Assembly (NCBI RefSeq): GCF_014530035.1
Contig: NZ_JACVMX010000001.1
Coordinates: 186,001-250,000 of the forward strand
DNA from: Leucobacter sp. cx-328
GTDB lineage: Bacteria > Actinomycetota > Actinomycetes > Actinomycetales > Microbacteriaceae
Direction of reading: 5' to 3'
Length of the DNA stretch: 64,000 nucleotides
The notes under the pieces are model-generated. The model did no database searches, was not told the origin of the DNA, and was given only the letters and a program-made list of their open reading frames with translations. This document shows, piece by piece, positions 34,121 to 43,057 of this stretch (position 1 is its first letter; each line of letters begins with the position of its first letter). The position numbers and the translations under genes were made by a program.

Positions 34121-35248
34121 TTAGGCGAGTGCGGGCTTGTCCCACAGGTTCAGCTTGGTGCCGATGCCCTGCTCGAGTGCGTTGCGGTAGATCTTTGTTG
34201 CCCAGGCTACGTCTTCGGTGGGCATGCCGCCGACCGAATAGATGAAGATCTCATCGTCGTGCTTGCGTCCGGGCGTCTTGCCGATGAGGATCTCACCCAT
34301 ATCTTCGAACTGCTCGGGCTGCATGCGGCCCTCGCGGATGCGGTCGACAAGATGCATACCCCAGATGCCAACGGTCTCGTGTGCGGGAGCGGGAAGCTCC
34401 TCAGCCCATGCCTGATAGATCTTGCGTGCGTCGGCGACGTGGCGCGAGCGCAGGGTGAGTTCCTCGTCGAGGGCGAGGTGTGCCGAGCAGCAAATGAATG
34501 CGCCGGGCTTGACCCACTCGCTTGCGACGTAGGGGTAGTTCTCGGAGCCCATCGGGCTCGGCACAGCGATGCTCACGATGTCTGCGTCGCGCACCGCGTG
34601 CTCGATATCGGCAACCTGCTCAACGATGAGGTGCGGGAAGGTTTCGTTTGTCCACGCTGCGAACGCGTCGATGCTCGACTGGCTGCGGCCGGCGACTTTG
34701 ACGGTCGTGATGCCGGGGCGCGCTGCCACAAATGCCTCAAGGGAGGTGCGGTTCATGGGGCCGGGGCCGACGATGCCGACGACCTTGGCGTCTTCGCGCG
34801 CGAGTTCCTTGGCGCCAACGCCGGGGATCGCGCCGGTGCGGTACGCGCTAAGCAGGTTGGCGCTCATGATCGCGAGGGGTGCGCCGGTGTCCTTGTCACT
34901 CAGGGTGAACATGAGGATGGAGCGGGGAAGCCCCTTCTTCTTGTTCTCGACGTTCGAGCCGTACCACTTGCAGCCGACGGTCTGGAATTCACCACCGAGA
35001 TAGGCGGGCATTGCCATGAATCGGCGGTCGGGGCCATCGAGCGGCATACCGGCAAACGGTGACTCGGTCGGGAAGAAGATCTGTGCACCGTGCGAGTTGT
35101 TCTCGCTGCCGGCCATGCGGTAGTCGCCAGCTGCGAACAGTTTGAGGAGGTCGCTCATGGTGTCGACGCATGCGGCCATGTCGGTCACGCCTGCCGAGAT
35201 CATGTCCTTCTCATCGAGGTAAAGGAAGTCGATCTGGGTGTCGGTCAT
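34121..35248 (-). CDS. Ornithine cyclodeaminase/mu-crystallin family protein (possible tyramine-oxidase-associated subunit)
   Basis: 375-residue NAD(P)-binding OCD/mu-crystallin fold: substrate-side LGGEFQTVGCKWYGSNVENKKKGLPRSILMFTLSDKDTG, then SAYRTGAIPGVGAKELAREDAKVVGIVGPGPMNRTSLEAF with the dinucleotide loop. Members with this kind of sequence are sometimes named tyramine oxidase subunit B in automatic annotation; I recall this only loosely. The start at 35248 has GGAG seven bases upstream. It precedes the sarcosine-oxidase-like gene and follows a TetR/permease pair, consistent with amine catabolism. Real activity (deaminating cyclase, imine reductase or oxidase subunit) is undetermined. 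Confidence 0.78.
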   Translation of the reverse strand: MTDTQIDFLYLDEKDMISAGVTDMAACVDTMSDLLKLFAAGDYRMAGSENNSHGAQIFFPTESPFAGMPLDGPDRRFMAMPAYLGGEFQTVGCKWYGSNVENKKKGLPRSILMFTLSDKDTGAPLAIMSANLLSAYRTGAIPGVGAKELAREDAKVVGIVGPGPMNRTSLEAFVAARPGITTVKVAGRSQSSIDAFAAWTNETFPHLIVEQVADIEHAVRDADIVSIAVPSPMGSENYPYVASEWVKPGAFICCSAHLALDEELTLRSRHVADARKIYQAWAEELPAPAHETVGIWGMHLVDRIREGRMQPEQFEDMGEILIGKTPGRKHDDEIFIYSVGGMPTEDVAWATKIYRNALEQGIGTKLNLWDKPALA

Positions 35249-35374
35249 GTGTATCTCCAATGATCTGTGGTTGGCGTGTGTGGGGCGCGGATCGGGACTG
35301 CTGATCCGCGAAAACTGTGGGGCCCTGTTCTGCGGTGTGCGTGGGCACGGTGTCGCAACAGTGCGAGCTGAGCG

Positions 35375-35953
35375 TTATGTCTCGAGTTGCGCTGCAGACT
35401 TGATGATCTGGCGCAGGTAGTGCAGTGCTGGTTCGATCTCGCCGGGATTCACGAGCTGTTGGAAGACCATGCCGTCAAGCGCGAACCAGATCGTTTCGGC
35501 GAGGCCGGCTTGGTGTAATCCGAGGTGCGCGAGTTGGGCTGAGATCGCCTCGCGGTAGGTCTCGTAGTAGCGGTCGACGTGTGGCCGCAGTTCCGGGCGG
35601 CGGCGAGATTCGAGCAGGAGCTCGTACTGGAACGCGTGAATGTCTTCTTGGCGGCGGGCGAGCGTCTCGAGCCCGGCGGCGAAGTCGCGATAGCTTGCAG
35701 ACGGCTGACGCATGCTCGAGGCTTCGAGGCTCTGGTCAATGGAGTAGTCGAGTGCCAGCGCGATGAGTTGGTCTCGGCTGCCGAAGTGGTACCTGACGAG
35801 GCTGTGCGAGACGCCTGCCTCTGCCGCGATTGCGCGGTAGGTGAGGGCGCGCAACCCACCCTTCGCGACGACGGTGACCGTCGCGCGAAGGAGGGCGTCG
35901 CGGCCCGGCTGAGCAGAGGCGACCTGCTCAGCCGGGAGTGTGGTCGTCGACAT
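35375..35953 (-). CDS. TetR/AcrR family transcriptional regulator (amine module)
   Basis: 192 residues; HTH LTYRAIAAEAGVSHSLVRYHFGSRDQLIALALDY is clear, with a BetI-like C-terminal domain. Its ATG overlaps the permease stop codon by one base (TAATG), so it is co-translated with the permease and probably regulates it and the amine genes downstream. About 125 bases separate it from the cyclodeaminase-like gene. Confidence 0.88.
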   Translation of the reverse strand: MSTTTLPAEQVASAQPGRDALLRATVTVVAKGGLRALTYRAIAAEAGVSHSLVRYHFGSRDQLIALALDYSIDQSLEASSMRQPSASYRDFAAGLETLARRQEDIHAFQYELLLESRRRPELRPHVDRYYETYREAISAQLAHLGLHQAGLAETIWFALDGMVFQQLVNPGEIEPALHYLRQIIKSAAQLET

Positions 35954-37497
35954 TACTCGCCCACAACCTCGATGAGCTCGGTGCCGTACGCGCCTGGCTC
36001 GGTGCCGTGACCGATCTGCTGGTACAGCTCCGGCTTGCGCTTGCGCAGCACGTTCGCCCAGATCACGCCGATCACGAGTGCCAACACGATGATGCCTGGC
36101 AGCAGGAAGGTGGTGAGGTCGGGCTGTTCCTGATCAAGCATGAGCTGGAAGTTCATGAGGATCATGATGAACATCGTCACGAGCAAGATGCCCGAGAGTG
36201 CGGGGGCAATGATCCGCACCCATGCGCTCTTGCCGTGCGGCATGCGTCGGAAGTACCCAATCACCGCAAACGCCGCGAGACCCATAAGGAGCACGAGGCC
36301 GGCAGCGCCGGTGTTCGTGAGCCAGGTGAACATTGTGAGCACGGGGAAGAGGAATGACATGTCGCCAAACATCGCTTCTGCGCCGCCGAATGCGTCGCCT
36401 GCGAGCGCAAAGCCAGCCACGACGACTGCCGCGATGATGGTCTGCGTGACCGAGCCAGCCCAGGGAGCGCCCGACTTCGTGGTGCGAGCGAAACTCTGGG
36501 GGAGTACACCCTCGCGACCGAGCGAGTACAGGTATCGGGCGACCGCGTTGTGGAAGGCCTGGAGCGCCGCGAAAAGGCTCGTGATGAACAGGATTGTCAT
36601 GATGTCAGCGATGAGAACTCCGACGTGGTCGGTCATGAAGACGAACATGAGGTCAGGGCCGAACTCGCGCGACGAATCTACGATGGCGCTCGGACCGATG
36701 CCGACCGAGAATGCCCACGCGCTGAACGCGTAGAAGAGGCCGATGATGGCGACCGCTGCATAGGTGGCGCGGGGGACGGTGCGCTTGGGATCCTTGGCTT
36801 CCTCACCGTAGATCGCGCCCGACTCGAAGCCCATGAATGCGGCGACGCCGAAGACAAGAATGAGGCCAAGCTCGGGACCAAAGAGCGCTGCGGGATTCAG
36901 TGCAGCGGTGGTGACGCCCTCGGGCGCGACCGTGAACGACACAATGTCGAAGATGATGACGGCAACGAACTCGAGTGCGACGAGAACGCCGAGCACCTTC
37001 GCGCTGAGATCAACGCGGTTCACGCCGAGAATCGCAACGACAATAATGCAGAGGCCGACCCAGACCCACCACGGTGAGGCGAAGCCAAACTTGGCTTCGA
37101 GGAATACCGAGAGCTGGAATCCGAAGAGGCCGTAGATGCCGATCTGCATCGCGTTGTACGAGACGAGCGCGATGAACGCGCCGCCGACGCCGAGCGCACG
37201 GCTCAGGCCCTGCGAAACGTAGGCGTAGAACGCACCGGCGTTGGTCACGAAGCGGCCCATTGCGGTGTAACCGACGGTGAACAGCGCGAGGATCGCTGCG
37301 ATAAGTAGGAAGCCAAGCGGGACGCCGAGCGAACCGGTGACTGCGAACGAGGTGGTAACGCCGCCAGCAACCACGGTGAGTGGTGCAGATGCGGCGATGA
37401 TCATGAGCGTGATTGATGGCACGCCGAGCACGCGACGGCTGAGGCCTTCGTCACCGGCCTCGGTCGCTTGCGAAAGCTGTTGGTCTTGCAGGGTCAT
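35953..37497 (-). CDS. APC family amino acid/amine permease
   Basis: 514-residue transporter with about 12-14 membrane helices: VPSITLMIIAASAPLTVVAGGVTTSFAVTG start and GVAAFMGFESGAIYGEEAKDPKRTVPRATYAAVAIIGLFYAFSAW signature. It resembles the permease at 17609-19045 in order and motifs (both carry EEAKDPKRTVPRATY-like segments) but is clearly divergent. It probably imports the amine handled by the neighbouring oxidase genes. It is coupled to the TetR gene by a one-base overlap. Confidence 0.92.
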   Translation of the reverse strand: MTLQDQQLSQATEAGDEGLSRRVLGVPSITLMIIAASAPLTVVAGGVTTSFAVTGSLGVPLGFLLIAAILALFTVGYTAMGRFVTNAGAFYAYVSQGLSRALGVGGAFIALVSYNAMQIGIYGLFGFQLSVFLEAKFGFASPWWVWVGLCIIVVAILGVNRVDLSAKVLGVLVALEFVAVIIFDIVSFTVAPEGVTTAALNPAALFGPELGLILVFGVAAFMGFESGAIYGEEAKDPKRTVPRATYAAVAIIGLFYAFSAWAFSVGIGPSAIVDSSREFGPDLMFVFMTDHVGVLIADIMTILFITSLFAALQAFHNAVARYLYSLGREGVLPQSFARTTKSGAPWAGSVTQTIIAAVVVAGFALAGDAFGGAEAMFGDMSFLFPVLTMFTWLTNTGAAGLVLLMGLAAFAVIGYFRRMPHGKSAWVRIIAPALSGILLVTMFIMILMNFQLMLDQEQPDLTTFLLPGIIVLALVIGVIWANVLRKRKPELYQQIGHGTEPGAYGTELIEVVGE

Positions 37498-37689
37498 CGT
37501 TGATCTCCTTCACGGGCTGGCAACGCTGCCGATGCGCTCCATGTAGCGCGCGAATCCCGTTCTTCTCAACGAGTGTAAATACGGGACTGTCCAACTGGAA
37601 AGTCGATCCGTGTGCTGGCAGTGCACGGGGTATGACAATCCGTGCAGGGTTCTTGGGCGAAGCTGATCCACGCCCCAGAAACGCACGAA

Positions 37690-37718
37690 GGGCGCCGTAG
37701 GAATTCCCTACGACGCCC
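37690..37718 (-). terminator. Hairpin after the aldehyde dehydrogenase region
   Basis: About 12 bp of imperfect stem (gggcgccgtagg / ccctacgacgccc with one bulge) around aatt. It is downstream of the relic at 37786 on the minus strand. No T-tract follows, so it is a weak terminator call. The rest of 37498-37785 shows nothing recognisable. Confidence 0.4.
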
Positions 37719-37785
37719 ATCTGAGCGATCGGTGCGATCCGCCACCAACGCGGGTGCGGGTACGGATCGGGCCCGCGCTCCCGAC

Positions 37786-37905
37786 CTATGCGACGGTCGT
37801 GAACACCTTGCTCACGATGCGCCAGCGGCCGTCGATGCGCACGAGGCCGAACTGGTTGTGGAAGTTCGCACCGAGGTACGCCGTTTCTTCCAGAATGGCC
37901 TGCTT
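37786..37905 (-). pseudogene. C-terminal remnant of an NTF2/SnoaL-like (lumazine-binding-type) protein
   Basis: On the minus strand, directly after the aldehyde dehydrogenase stop codon, about 38 codons read ILEETAYLGANF, then HNQFGLVRIDGRW, then RIVSKVFTTVA and a stop. The FGLVRIDGRWRIVSKVF pattern is the usual C-terminal strand of SnoaL/NTF2-like small proteins. The other ~80-100 residues are missing and no start codon is available, so the gene appears to have been truncated where the aldehyde dehydrogenase coding sequence now ends. Confidence 0.6.
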
Positions 37906-37910
37906 TATTC

Positions 37911-39323
37911 TTAGCCGCTGATGACGTGGGGCTCGGCGACGGCCTTGAGGCCCTCGACGCCGAACTCACGACCGTAGCCCGACTGCTTCGCGCCGCCGAA
38001 GGGAACCATAGGGTGGAGTCCGCCGTGCGAGTTGATCCAGGTCGTGCCAGCCTGCAGACGCGACGCGACCGCAATGGCCTTCGCGCGATCGCTCGACCAG
38101 ACCGACGAACCGAGACCGAACTCGAGCGCGTTTGCCTGCGCGATGACGTCGTCAAGATCGGAGTAGCGGATCACCGGAAGTGCGGGACCGAACTGTTCCT
38201 CGAGGACGAGCTCCTGCTGGGGGTCAATGTCGGTGATGATCGTGGTGGGGTAGAAGTTGCCCGGTGCTTCACGGTCAGGGTTGCCACCGAGCGCGACGGT
38301 CGCGCCCGAAGCCTTCGCCGACTCGACAAGACGATCAACAACCTCGAACTGCTTGCGGTTCTGCAGCGGACCGAGCACGTTCTGCTCTTCAAGGCCAACG
38401 CCCATCGGGACCGCGGCGGCAAACTTCACGAGCTCGGCGACGACCGCGTCGTAGACGTCATCGTGCACGTACAGGCGCTTGAGTGCTGCACAGGTCTGAC
38501 CGGTGTTGATGAAGGCGCCCCAGAAGAGATCCTCGGCAATGGCTGCCGGATCCACGTCGGGAAGCACGATGCCAGCGTCATTGCCGCCGAGCTCGAGCGT
38601 GAGGCGGGTGACGTTGGGAGCCGAAGCCTCGATGATGTTCTTGCCGACCGGGGTCGAACCGGTGAACATGATCTTGCCGATTTTCGGGCTGCGGGTCAGC
38701 GCGTCACCGACGGTGCGGCCGGGGCCAGCAACGATGTTCAGCACGCCCTCGGGCAGCACCTGGTTCATCACCTTCACAAGTGCGAGCACCGAAAGCGCGG
38801 TCGTATCTGCCGGCTTGATGACGACGGTGTTGCCTATGCGCAGCGACGGCGCGATCTGCCAGATCGAAATCATGAGCGGCCAGTTCCACGGCGAGATTGC
38901 GCCGACGACACCGATCGGGCGGTAGTGCATCTCTGCATAGCCCGACTCGTCATCAATGAGTACCTCGACGGGAAGCGGAGTATCAGCGGGAGTGCGGGTC
39001 CACGCAACGCAACCGCCAACCTCGAACCGAGCGTTCGGGCCGTTGAGTGGCTTGCCCTGCTCACGTGACAGGAGTTCAGCGAGCGCCTCAGCCGAAGCCT
39101 CGATCGCGTCAGCTGCCTTGTGCAGGTAGGCCGAACGCTCCGCATCGCTGAGCGCCGCCCACGCGGGCTGCGCAGCTTCGGCGGTATCGATTGCTGCTTC
39201 GAGATCCGCGATGCTCTGCACCGGTGCGTCACCGATCTTCGCGTCGGTCGCCGGGTCGAATACCTCGCGGGTTTCACCGCTGGTCGGGGTGATCGCTGCA
39301 AGCAGCTTCTCGTAGGTTTCCAT
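37911..39323 (-). CDS. NAD(P)-dependent aldehyde dehydrogenase
   Basis: 470-residue ALDH-superfamily enzyme. Catalytic Glu in LTLELGGNDAGIVLPDVDP and Cys in INTGQTCAALKRLYVHDD (about residue 277) are intact, as is the SPWNWPLMISIWQIAPSLRIGNTVVIKPAD nucleotide-binding region. The ATG at 39323 is preceded by GGAGG; the much longer open frame to 39545 is not supported. It is divergent from a GMC oxidoreductase. In this module it would oxidise the aldehyde formed by the amine or alcohol oxidases to the acid, for example an arylacetaldehyde to an arylacetate. Confidence 0.92.
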   Translation of the reverse strand: METYEKLLAAITPTSGETREVFDPATDAKIGDAPVQSIADLEAAIDTAEAAQPAWAALSDAERSAYLHKAADAIEASAEALAELLSREQGKPLNGPNARFEVGGCVAWTRTPADTPLPVEVLIDDESGYAEMHYRPIGVVGAISPWNWPLMISIWQIAPSLRIGNTVVIKPADTTALSVLALVKVMNQVLPEGVLNIVAGPGRTVGDALTRSPKIGKIMFTGSTPVGKNIIEASAPNVTRLTLELGGNDAGIVLPDVDPAAIAEDLFWGAFINTGQTCAALKRLYVHDDVYDAVVAELVKFAAAVPMGVGLEEQNVLGPLQNRKQFEVVDRLVESAKASGATVALGGNPDREAPGNFYPTTIITDIDPQQELVLEEQFGPALPVIRYSDLDDVIAQANALEFGLGSSVWSSDRAKAIAVASRLQAGTTWINSHGGLHPMVPFGGAKQSGYGREFGVEGLKAVAEPHVISG

Positions 39324-39514
39324 TGGAGCCTCCACTTTGAGTCCTGTAGTTGCTACCAGGCTACGCTTCAGGTCGCAGCGAAGGCTTGTCGCCGCAGGAA
39401 GCGTCGTTGACTTTCCGTGCCGAGGTTGAACTTCCGGCCGCAAGCAGCCCGGCGTGCGTGAAAGCCTGCCAGGAGACTCGCGAGCACCGTCGCCGCGATA
39501 GAGAGGACTCACCA

Positions 39515-41110
39515 ATGCCGGAACAGTCGACCACCGAAACCTCACCGAAGAGTGTCATCGTCGTTGGCGCGGGATCTGCAGGATCGGTCGTTGCCCGCCG
39601 TCTTGCCGATGCTGGCGTCACCGTCACCATGCTCGAAGCTGGTGGTGAAGACACGAATCCAGCGATCCACGACCTCAGCCGAGCTGGCGAACTCTGGCAC
39701 AGTGCAGACGACTGGGACTACTACACCACCCCGCAGGCGGGAGCTGCCGGCCGCCGCATGCATCTGCCGCGCGGCAAAGTTCTCGGCGGATCACACGCCC
39801 TCAACGCCATGATCTGGGTACGTTGCTCACCCCTCGACTTCGACCACTGGGCAGAGCTCGGCAACGACGGTTGGGCGTGGAACGACGTGCTTCCTGTTTA
39901 CCGCGACATCGAGAACTTCTCTGGCGGAGCATCCGAACTGCACGGTGACCAGGGCCTGCTCGACGTCACCGATGACTATGAGCTGTCACCCATTCAGCAG
40001 TCGATCATCGACGCGGGCATTGAAGAAGGTCTTGCGCACAACCTCGACTACAACGGTGACTCGCTCGAAGGAATCTCGAAGCAGCAGGTCACCATTCGCG
40101 ACAGCGAGCGTCTGAACACCTACATGGCCTACCTCAAGCCCGTGCGCGATCGGGTCACCGTAGAAACCGGCTGCCGCGTCGACGAGCTCCTGTTTGCTGA
40201 GGATACGGCTGACGTGGCAGGGAAGGCTGCCGGTGCTGATCCGCGCGTCATTGGTGTGCGGATCACCCAGAACGGAGAAATCCGCGACCTGTATGCGGAT
40301 GAGGTCGTGCTGGCTGCAGGTGCAATCGACTCACCGCGCGTGCTACTGCGCTCGGGCATCGGCCCGGCGGAAGAACTGCGTGCAGTGGGCATCGAACCGC
40401 GCGTTGACCTGCCCGGCGTCGGCAAGAACCTGCATGATCACCTGCTCGCGCCGGTCATCTTCGACACCGAGAAGCCCATCGATGTACCGCGAGCTGGCGT
40501 CTCCGTCACACAGAGTCACCTCTTCTGGAAGAGCCGTCCCGAACTCGACCGTCCCGACACTCAGCCCATCAACTTCTCCGTGCCCATGTATGGTGAAAAC
40601 CTTGAGCCCCGCGGCGACAACGCCTTCTCGCTCATGGCTGGTCTCGTCACGCCAGCGGCCCGCGGCGAGATCACGCTCTCTGGCCCCGGTGCAGACGATC
40701 CCATCAACATCGATCTCGGCGCCCTCGGCCACGAAGACGACGTCGCTTCACTCGTCGCTTCGGTACGCCAGTGCCGCTCAATCGGCCGCCAGCCCGCGCT
40801 CGCCGCAAGCGTTGTAGACGGCGGTTGGGGTGCAACGGAGATCTATCCCGGCCCCGAGATCGGCGACGGCGAAGACCTCGTCGAATACGTACGCCAGACG
40901 GTCGCGACCTACCACCACCAGGTTGGCACGTGCAAGATGGGGATCGACGAGCTCGCAGTGGTGACGCCGCGCCTTTCGGTGCGCGGTGTCACCGGATTGC
41001 GCGTCATCGACGCCTCGGTAATGCCTCGCGTCTCAACCGGCAACACCAACGCACCCTCGGTGCTCATTGGTGAGCAGGGCGCGAAGTTCTTGTTGGCGGG
41101 GGAGCGGTAG
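39515..41110 (+). CDS. GMC family flavin oxidoreductase (choline-dehydrogenase-like)
   Basis: 531-residue FAD alcohol oxidase or dehydrogenase. N-terminal VVGAGSAGSVVARRLADAGVTVTMLEAGGED, the GMC signature 1 region RGKVLGGSHALNAMIWVR (near residues 85-102), signature 2 AAGAIDSPRVLLRSGIG (near 267-283) and the C-terminal active-site HHQVGTCKMG and NTNAPSVLIGEQGA are present. Start ATG 39515 has a weak GAGAGG upstream. Divergent from the aldehyde dehydrogenase, an alcohol-to-aldehyde-to-acid pair is plausible. The substrate is unknown. Confidence 0.92.
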   Translation: MPEQSTTETSPKSVIVVGAGSAGSVVARRLADAGVTVTMLEAGGEDTNPAIHDLSRAGELWHSADDWDYYTTPQAGAAGRRMHLPRGKVLGGSHALNAMIWVRCSPLDFDHWAELGNDGWAWNDVLPVYRDIENFSGGASELHGDQGLLDVTDDYELSPIQQSIIDAGIEEGLAHNLDYNGDSLEGISKQQVTIRDSERLNTYMAYLKPVRDRVTVETGCRVDELLFAEDTADVAGKAAGADPRVIGVRITQNGEIRDLYADEVVLAAGAIDSPRVLLRSGIGPAEELRAVGIEPRVDLPGVGKNLHDHLLAPVIFDTEKPIDVPRAGVSVTQSHLFWKSRPELDRPDTQPINFSVPMYGENLEPRGDNAFSLMAGLVTPAARGEITLSGPGADDPINIDLGALGHEDDVASLVASVRQCRSIGRQPALAASVVDGGWGATEIYPGPEIGDGEDLVEYVRQTVATYHHQVGTCKMGIDELAVVTPRLSVRGVTGLRVIDASVMPRVSTGNTNAPSVLIGEQGAKFLLAGER

Positions 41111-41132
41111 AAAGCGTACCTTGTAACACTGC

Positions 41133-41185
41133 GAAGAGCTGGTGGCGCACACGAGATCAGTTCTCTGGTGATCCACCAGCTCTTC
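41133..41185. terminator. Bidirectional hairpin between GMC and amidohydrolase genes
   Basis: Perfect 13-bp arms (gaagagctggtgg 41133-41145; ccaccagctcttc 41173-41185) with a 27-base loop between convergent stop codons. No clear T-run. A small gagcgact direct repeat follows. Confidence 0.5.
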
Positions 41186-41214
41186 GAGTGTCTGGAGCGA
41201 CTGAGCGACTGAGC

Positions 41215-42849
41215 TTACGCCGCAAAAACCTTTCGCCCAGCAAACCACGTCTCCCGTACTGTGGTCTGCACGAGCTCACGCTCGGGCTGCGCGAACGGGT
41301 CGCGGTCGAGGAGTACGAAGTCAGCCGACTTGCCGACCTCGAGCGAGCCGGTCTCTGCGTCCAGTCCCATCGCGGTCGCGCCGTTGATCGTGAATGCGCG
41401 GATCGCCTCGTCCAGCGTGATCGCCTGCTCAGGCCAGAGCGTGCCGGAGTAGGCGCCTGTTGGATCCTCGCGGGTGACTAAGCCGTGGATGCCTTCCCAC
41501 GCGTTCGGCGAGGGGGATACAGGCCAGTCGGATCCGCCAGCAACAAGCGCACCAGCGTTCAACAAAGACCGGTTGGGCTGCATGTGCCCGGCGCGTTCGT
41601 GTGGGAGCACCTCGCTAATGGCCTGAGCAATGGGGCCAGGAACCCAGATGAACGGTGAGATATCGGCCGCTACGCCGAGTTTCGCGAAGCGAGGGACATC
41701 GTCGGGATGGACGAACTGGCCATGTGCGACTTGGTACTGGGGCTCGGTAATGCCCTCCGTGCGGAGCTCTTCGACAACGTTCAACACGGCGTGCACCGAT
41801 GCGTCGCCGGTACAGTGAATCTTTGCGGAAAGGCCAGCTTTAGCCACACGTCGTAACCAATCACCGAGCTCGTCGTGTGAGAGCAGCGTCTCGCCATGGA
41901 AATGATCGCCGTGGGTATCATCTGGGAGATATGGCTCCAGGAACGAAGCAGTACGGGTTGGTGGCACTCCATCGAGGAAGATCTTTACAAAGTCCGGTCG
42001 ATGGTGCTTGGTGCGGAACTGTTCGCCCGTAAACACAAGGTCATCGCCCACCTCTGAGTAACCAAAGATCTCGTCGTTGACAAGGAGCGAACTCACCACC
42101 CATGCGTTCAACTCGTCGCCTTCGTCAAGGGAGCGAAGCGCCTCAAGAATGTGAGTTGATACACCAGCGTCCTGGAAAGCGGTCACCCCGAAAGAACTGA
42201 GAATCTCAATGCCGCGGCGCGATGCCTCGCGCTCCTGCGCGGCAGTGAGTGCACCCTGCGCTTCGGCTGCGAGAGACACGGGCAATGCCGCGGCTTCGAG
42301 CAGTACGCCGGTCGGTTCGCTGTTCTCAAGGAGTACGCCAGGCGTGGCCGGGTCGATGTCGGCAAGTTCCATGGCTCGGGTGTTCGCCCAGCGGTTGTGG
42401 AGCGAATCGTCTGCGAGCGAGACCGGGCGGCCGCCCGCTGCCTCATCAAGTAGTTCGAGCGCGTCACGGGTGTTGACGGCGTCGAGTCGGTCGCTCGCCC
42501 ATGGCCCGCCGGTGATCCAGGCGTCGGCTGGCAAATTCGATGCATACTCGCGCACCGCCGCAATGATGTCGTCGAGCGTTGCCCCCACCGGAATCGCCAG
42601 CTCGTACAGGTCGGTCTTGCCCGCGAGGAAGTGGTGATTGTGGACGTCGACCAGGCCGGGCATGACGAATGCACCGTCAAGCTCACGAACCTCGGTCTGG
42701 CCGGTTGCGTAGCCGGCGATCTCTGTGGCGGATCCGACTGCCAGCACCCGGCCCGCCGTGATCGCGATGGCCTCTGCCCACGGCTGCTCGGTGTTGGCGG
42801 TGTAAACCCGGCCATTCGTGAGGATCAAATCTGCGGTGGGGTGAGACAT
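41215..42849 (-). CDS. Amidohydrolase family 3 (YtcJ-like) protein
   Basis: 544-residue metal-dependent hydrolase of the amidohydrolase superfamily, YtcJ/NfdA type. N-terminal DLILTNGRVYTANTEQPWAEAIAI, PGLVDVHNHHFLAG with the metal HxH-like site, AKIHCTGDASVHAVLNVVEEL, and VAGGSDWPVSPSPNAWEGIHGLVTRED with the catalytic Asp are seen. The ATG at 42849 fits the family N-terminus. It probably cleaves an N-acyl or formyl amide. It is convergent with the GMC gene, and a repeat lies upstream. Substrate unknown. Confidence 0.9.
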   Translation of the reverse strand: MSHPTADLILTNGRVYTANTEQPWAEAIAITAGRVLAVGSATEIAGYATGQTEVRELDGAFVMPGLVDVHNHHFLAGKTDLYELAIPVGATLDDIIAAVREYASNLPADAWITGGPWASDRLDAVNTRDALELLDEAAGGRPVSLADDSLHNRWANTRAMELADIDPATPGVLLENSEPTGVLLEAAALPVSLAAEAQGALTAAQEREASRRGIEILSSFGVTAFQDAGVSTHILEALRSLDEGDELNAWVVSSLLVNDEIFGYSEVGDDLVFTGEQFRTKHHRPDFVKIFLDGVPPTRTASFLEPYLPDDTHGDHFHGETLLSHDELGDWLRRVAKAGLSAKIHCTGDASVHAVLNVVEELRTEGITEPQYQVAHGQFVHPDDVPRFAKLGVAADISPFIWVPGPIAQAISEVLPHERAGHMQPNRSLLNAGALVAGGSDWPVSPSPNAWEGIHGLVTREDPTGAYSGTLWPEQAITLDEAIRAFTINGATAMGLDAETGSLEVGKSADFVLLDRDPFAQPERELVQTTVRETWFAGRKVFAA

Positions 42850-42941
42850 CAGCGGCTCCAGGATCGTGGCTGCTCCCAACATTGGGAGGCTATACGAAGA
42901 ATTAAATTCTCCACGCGTAGAACTTAGCACATTGCGGGGTC

Positions 42942-43007
42942 ATTTGCCGGAGATATGCAATCGGCCATCAATATGTTGTTTGGGGCCTGATTTGGCATAT
43001 CGACGGC
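42942..43007. repeat. ~66-bp intergenic repeat, copy 2
   Basis: From atttgccggagatatgca to gcatatcgacggc; matches the repeat at 32476-32542 at most positions of the arms and at tcnatnn-type middle positions. It lies between the amidohydrolase and AraC genes. Confidence 0.65.
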
Positions 43008-43057
43008 GGATCGCAGATGCACGGTAACAACCTGCGAGTGTGGCGGATCCGCCGAGG

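Noticed and set aside
37911-39545. Aldehyde dehydrogenase start at 39545
   Set aside because: Extra residues are not ALDH-like and overlap the divergent GMC gene's start; the ATG at 39323 has GGAGG upstream.
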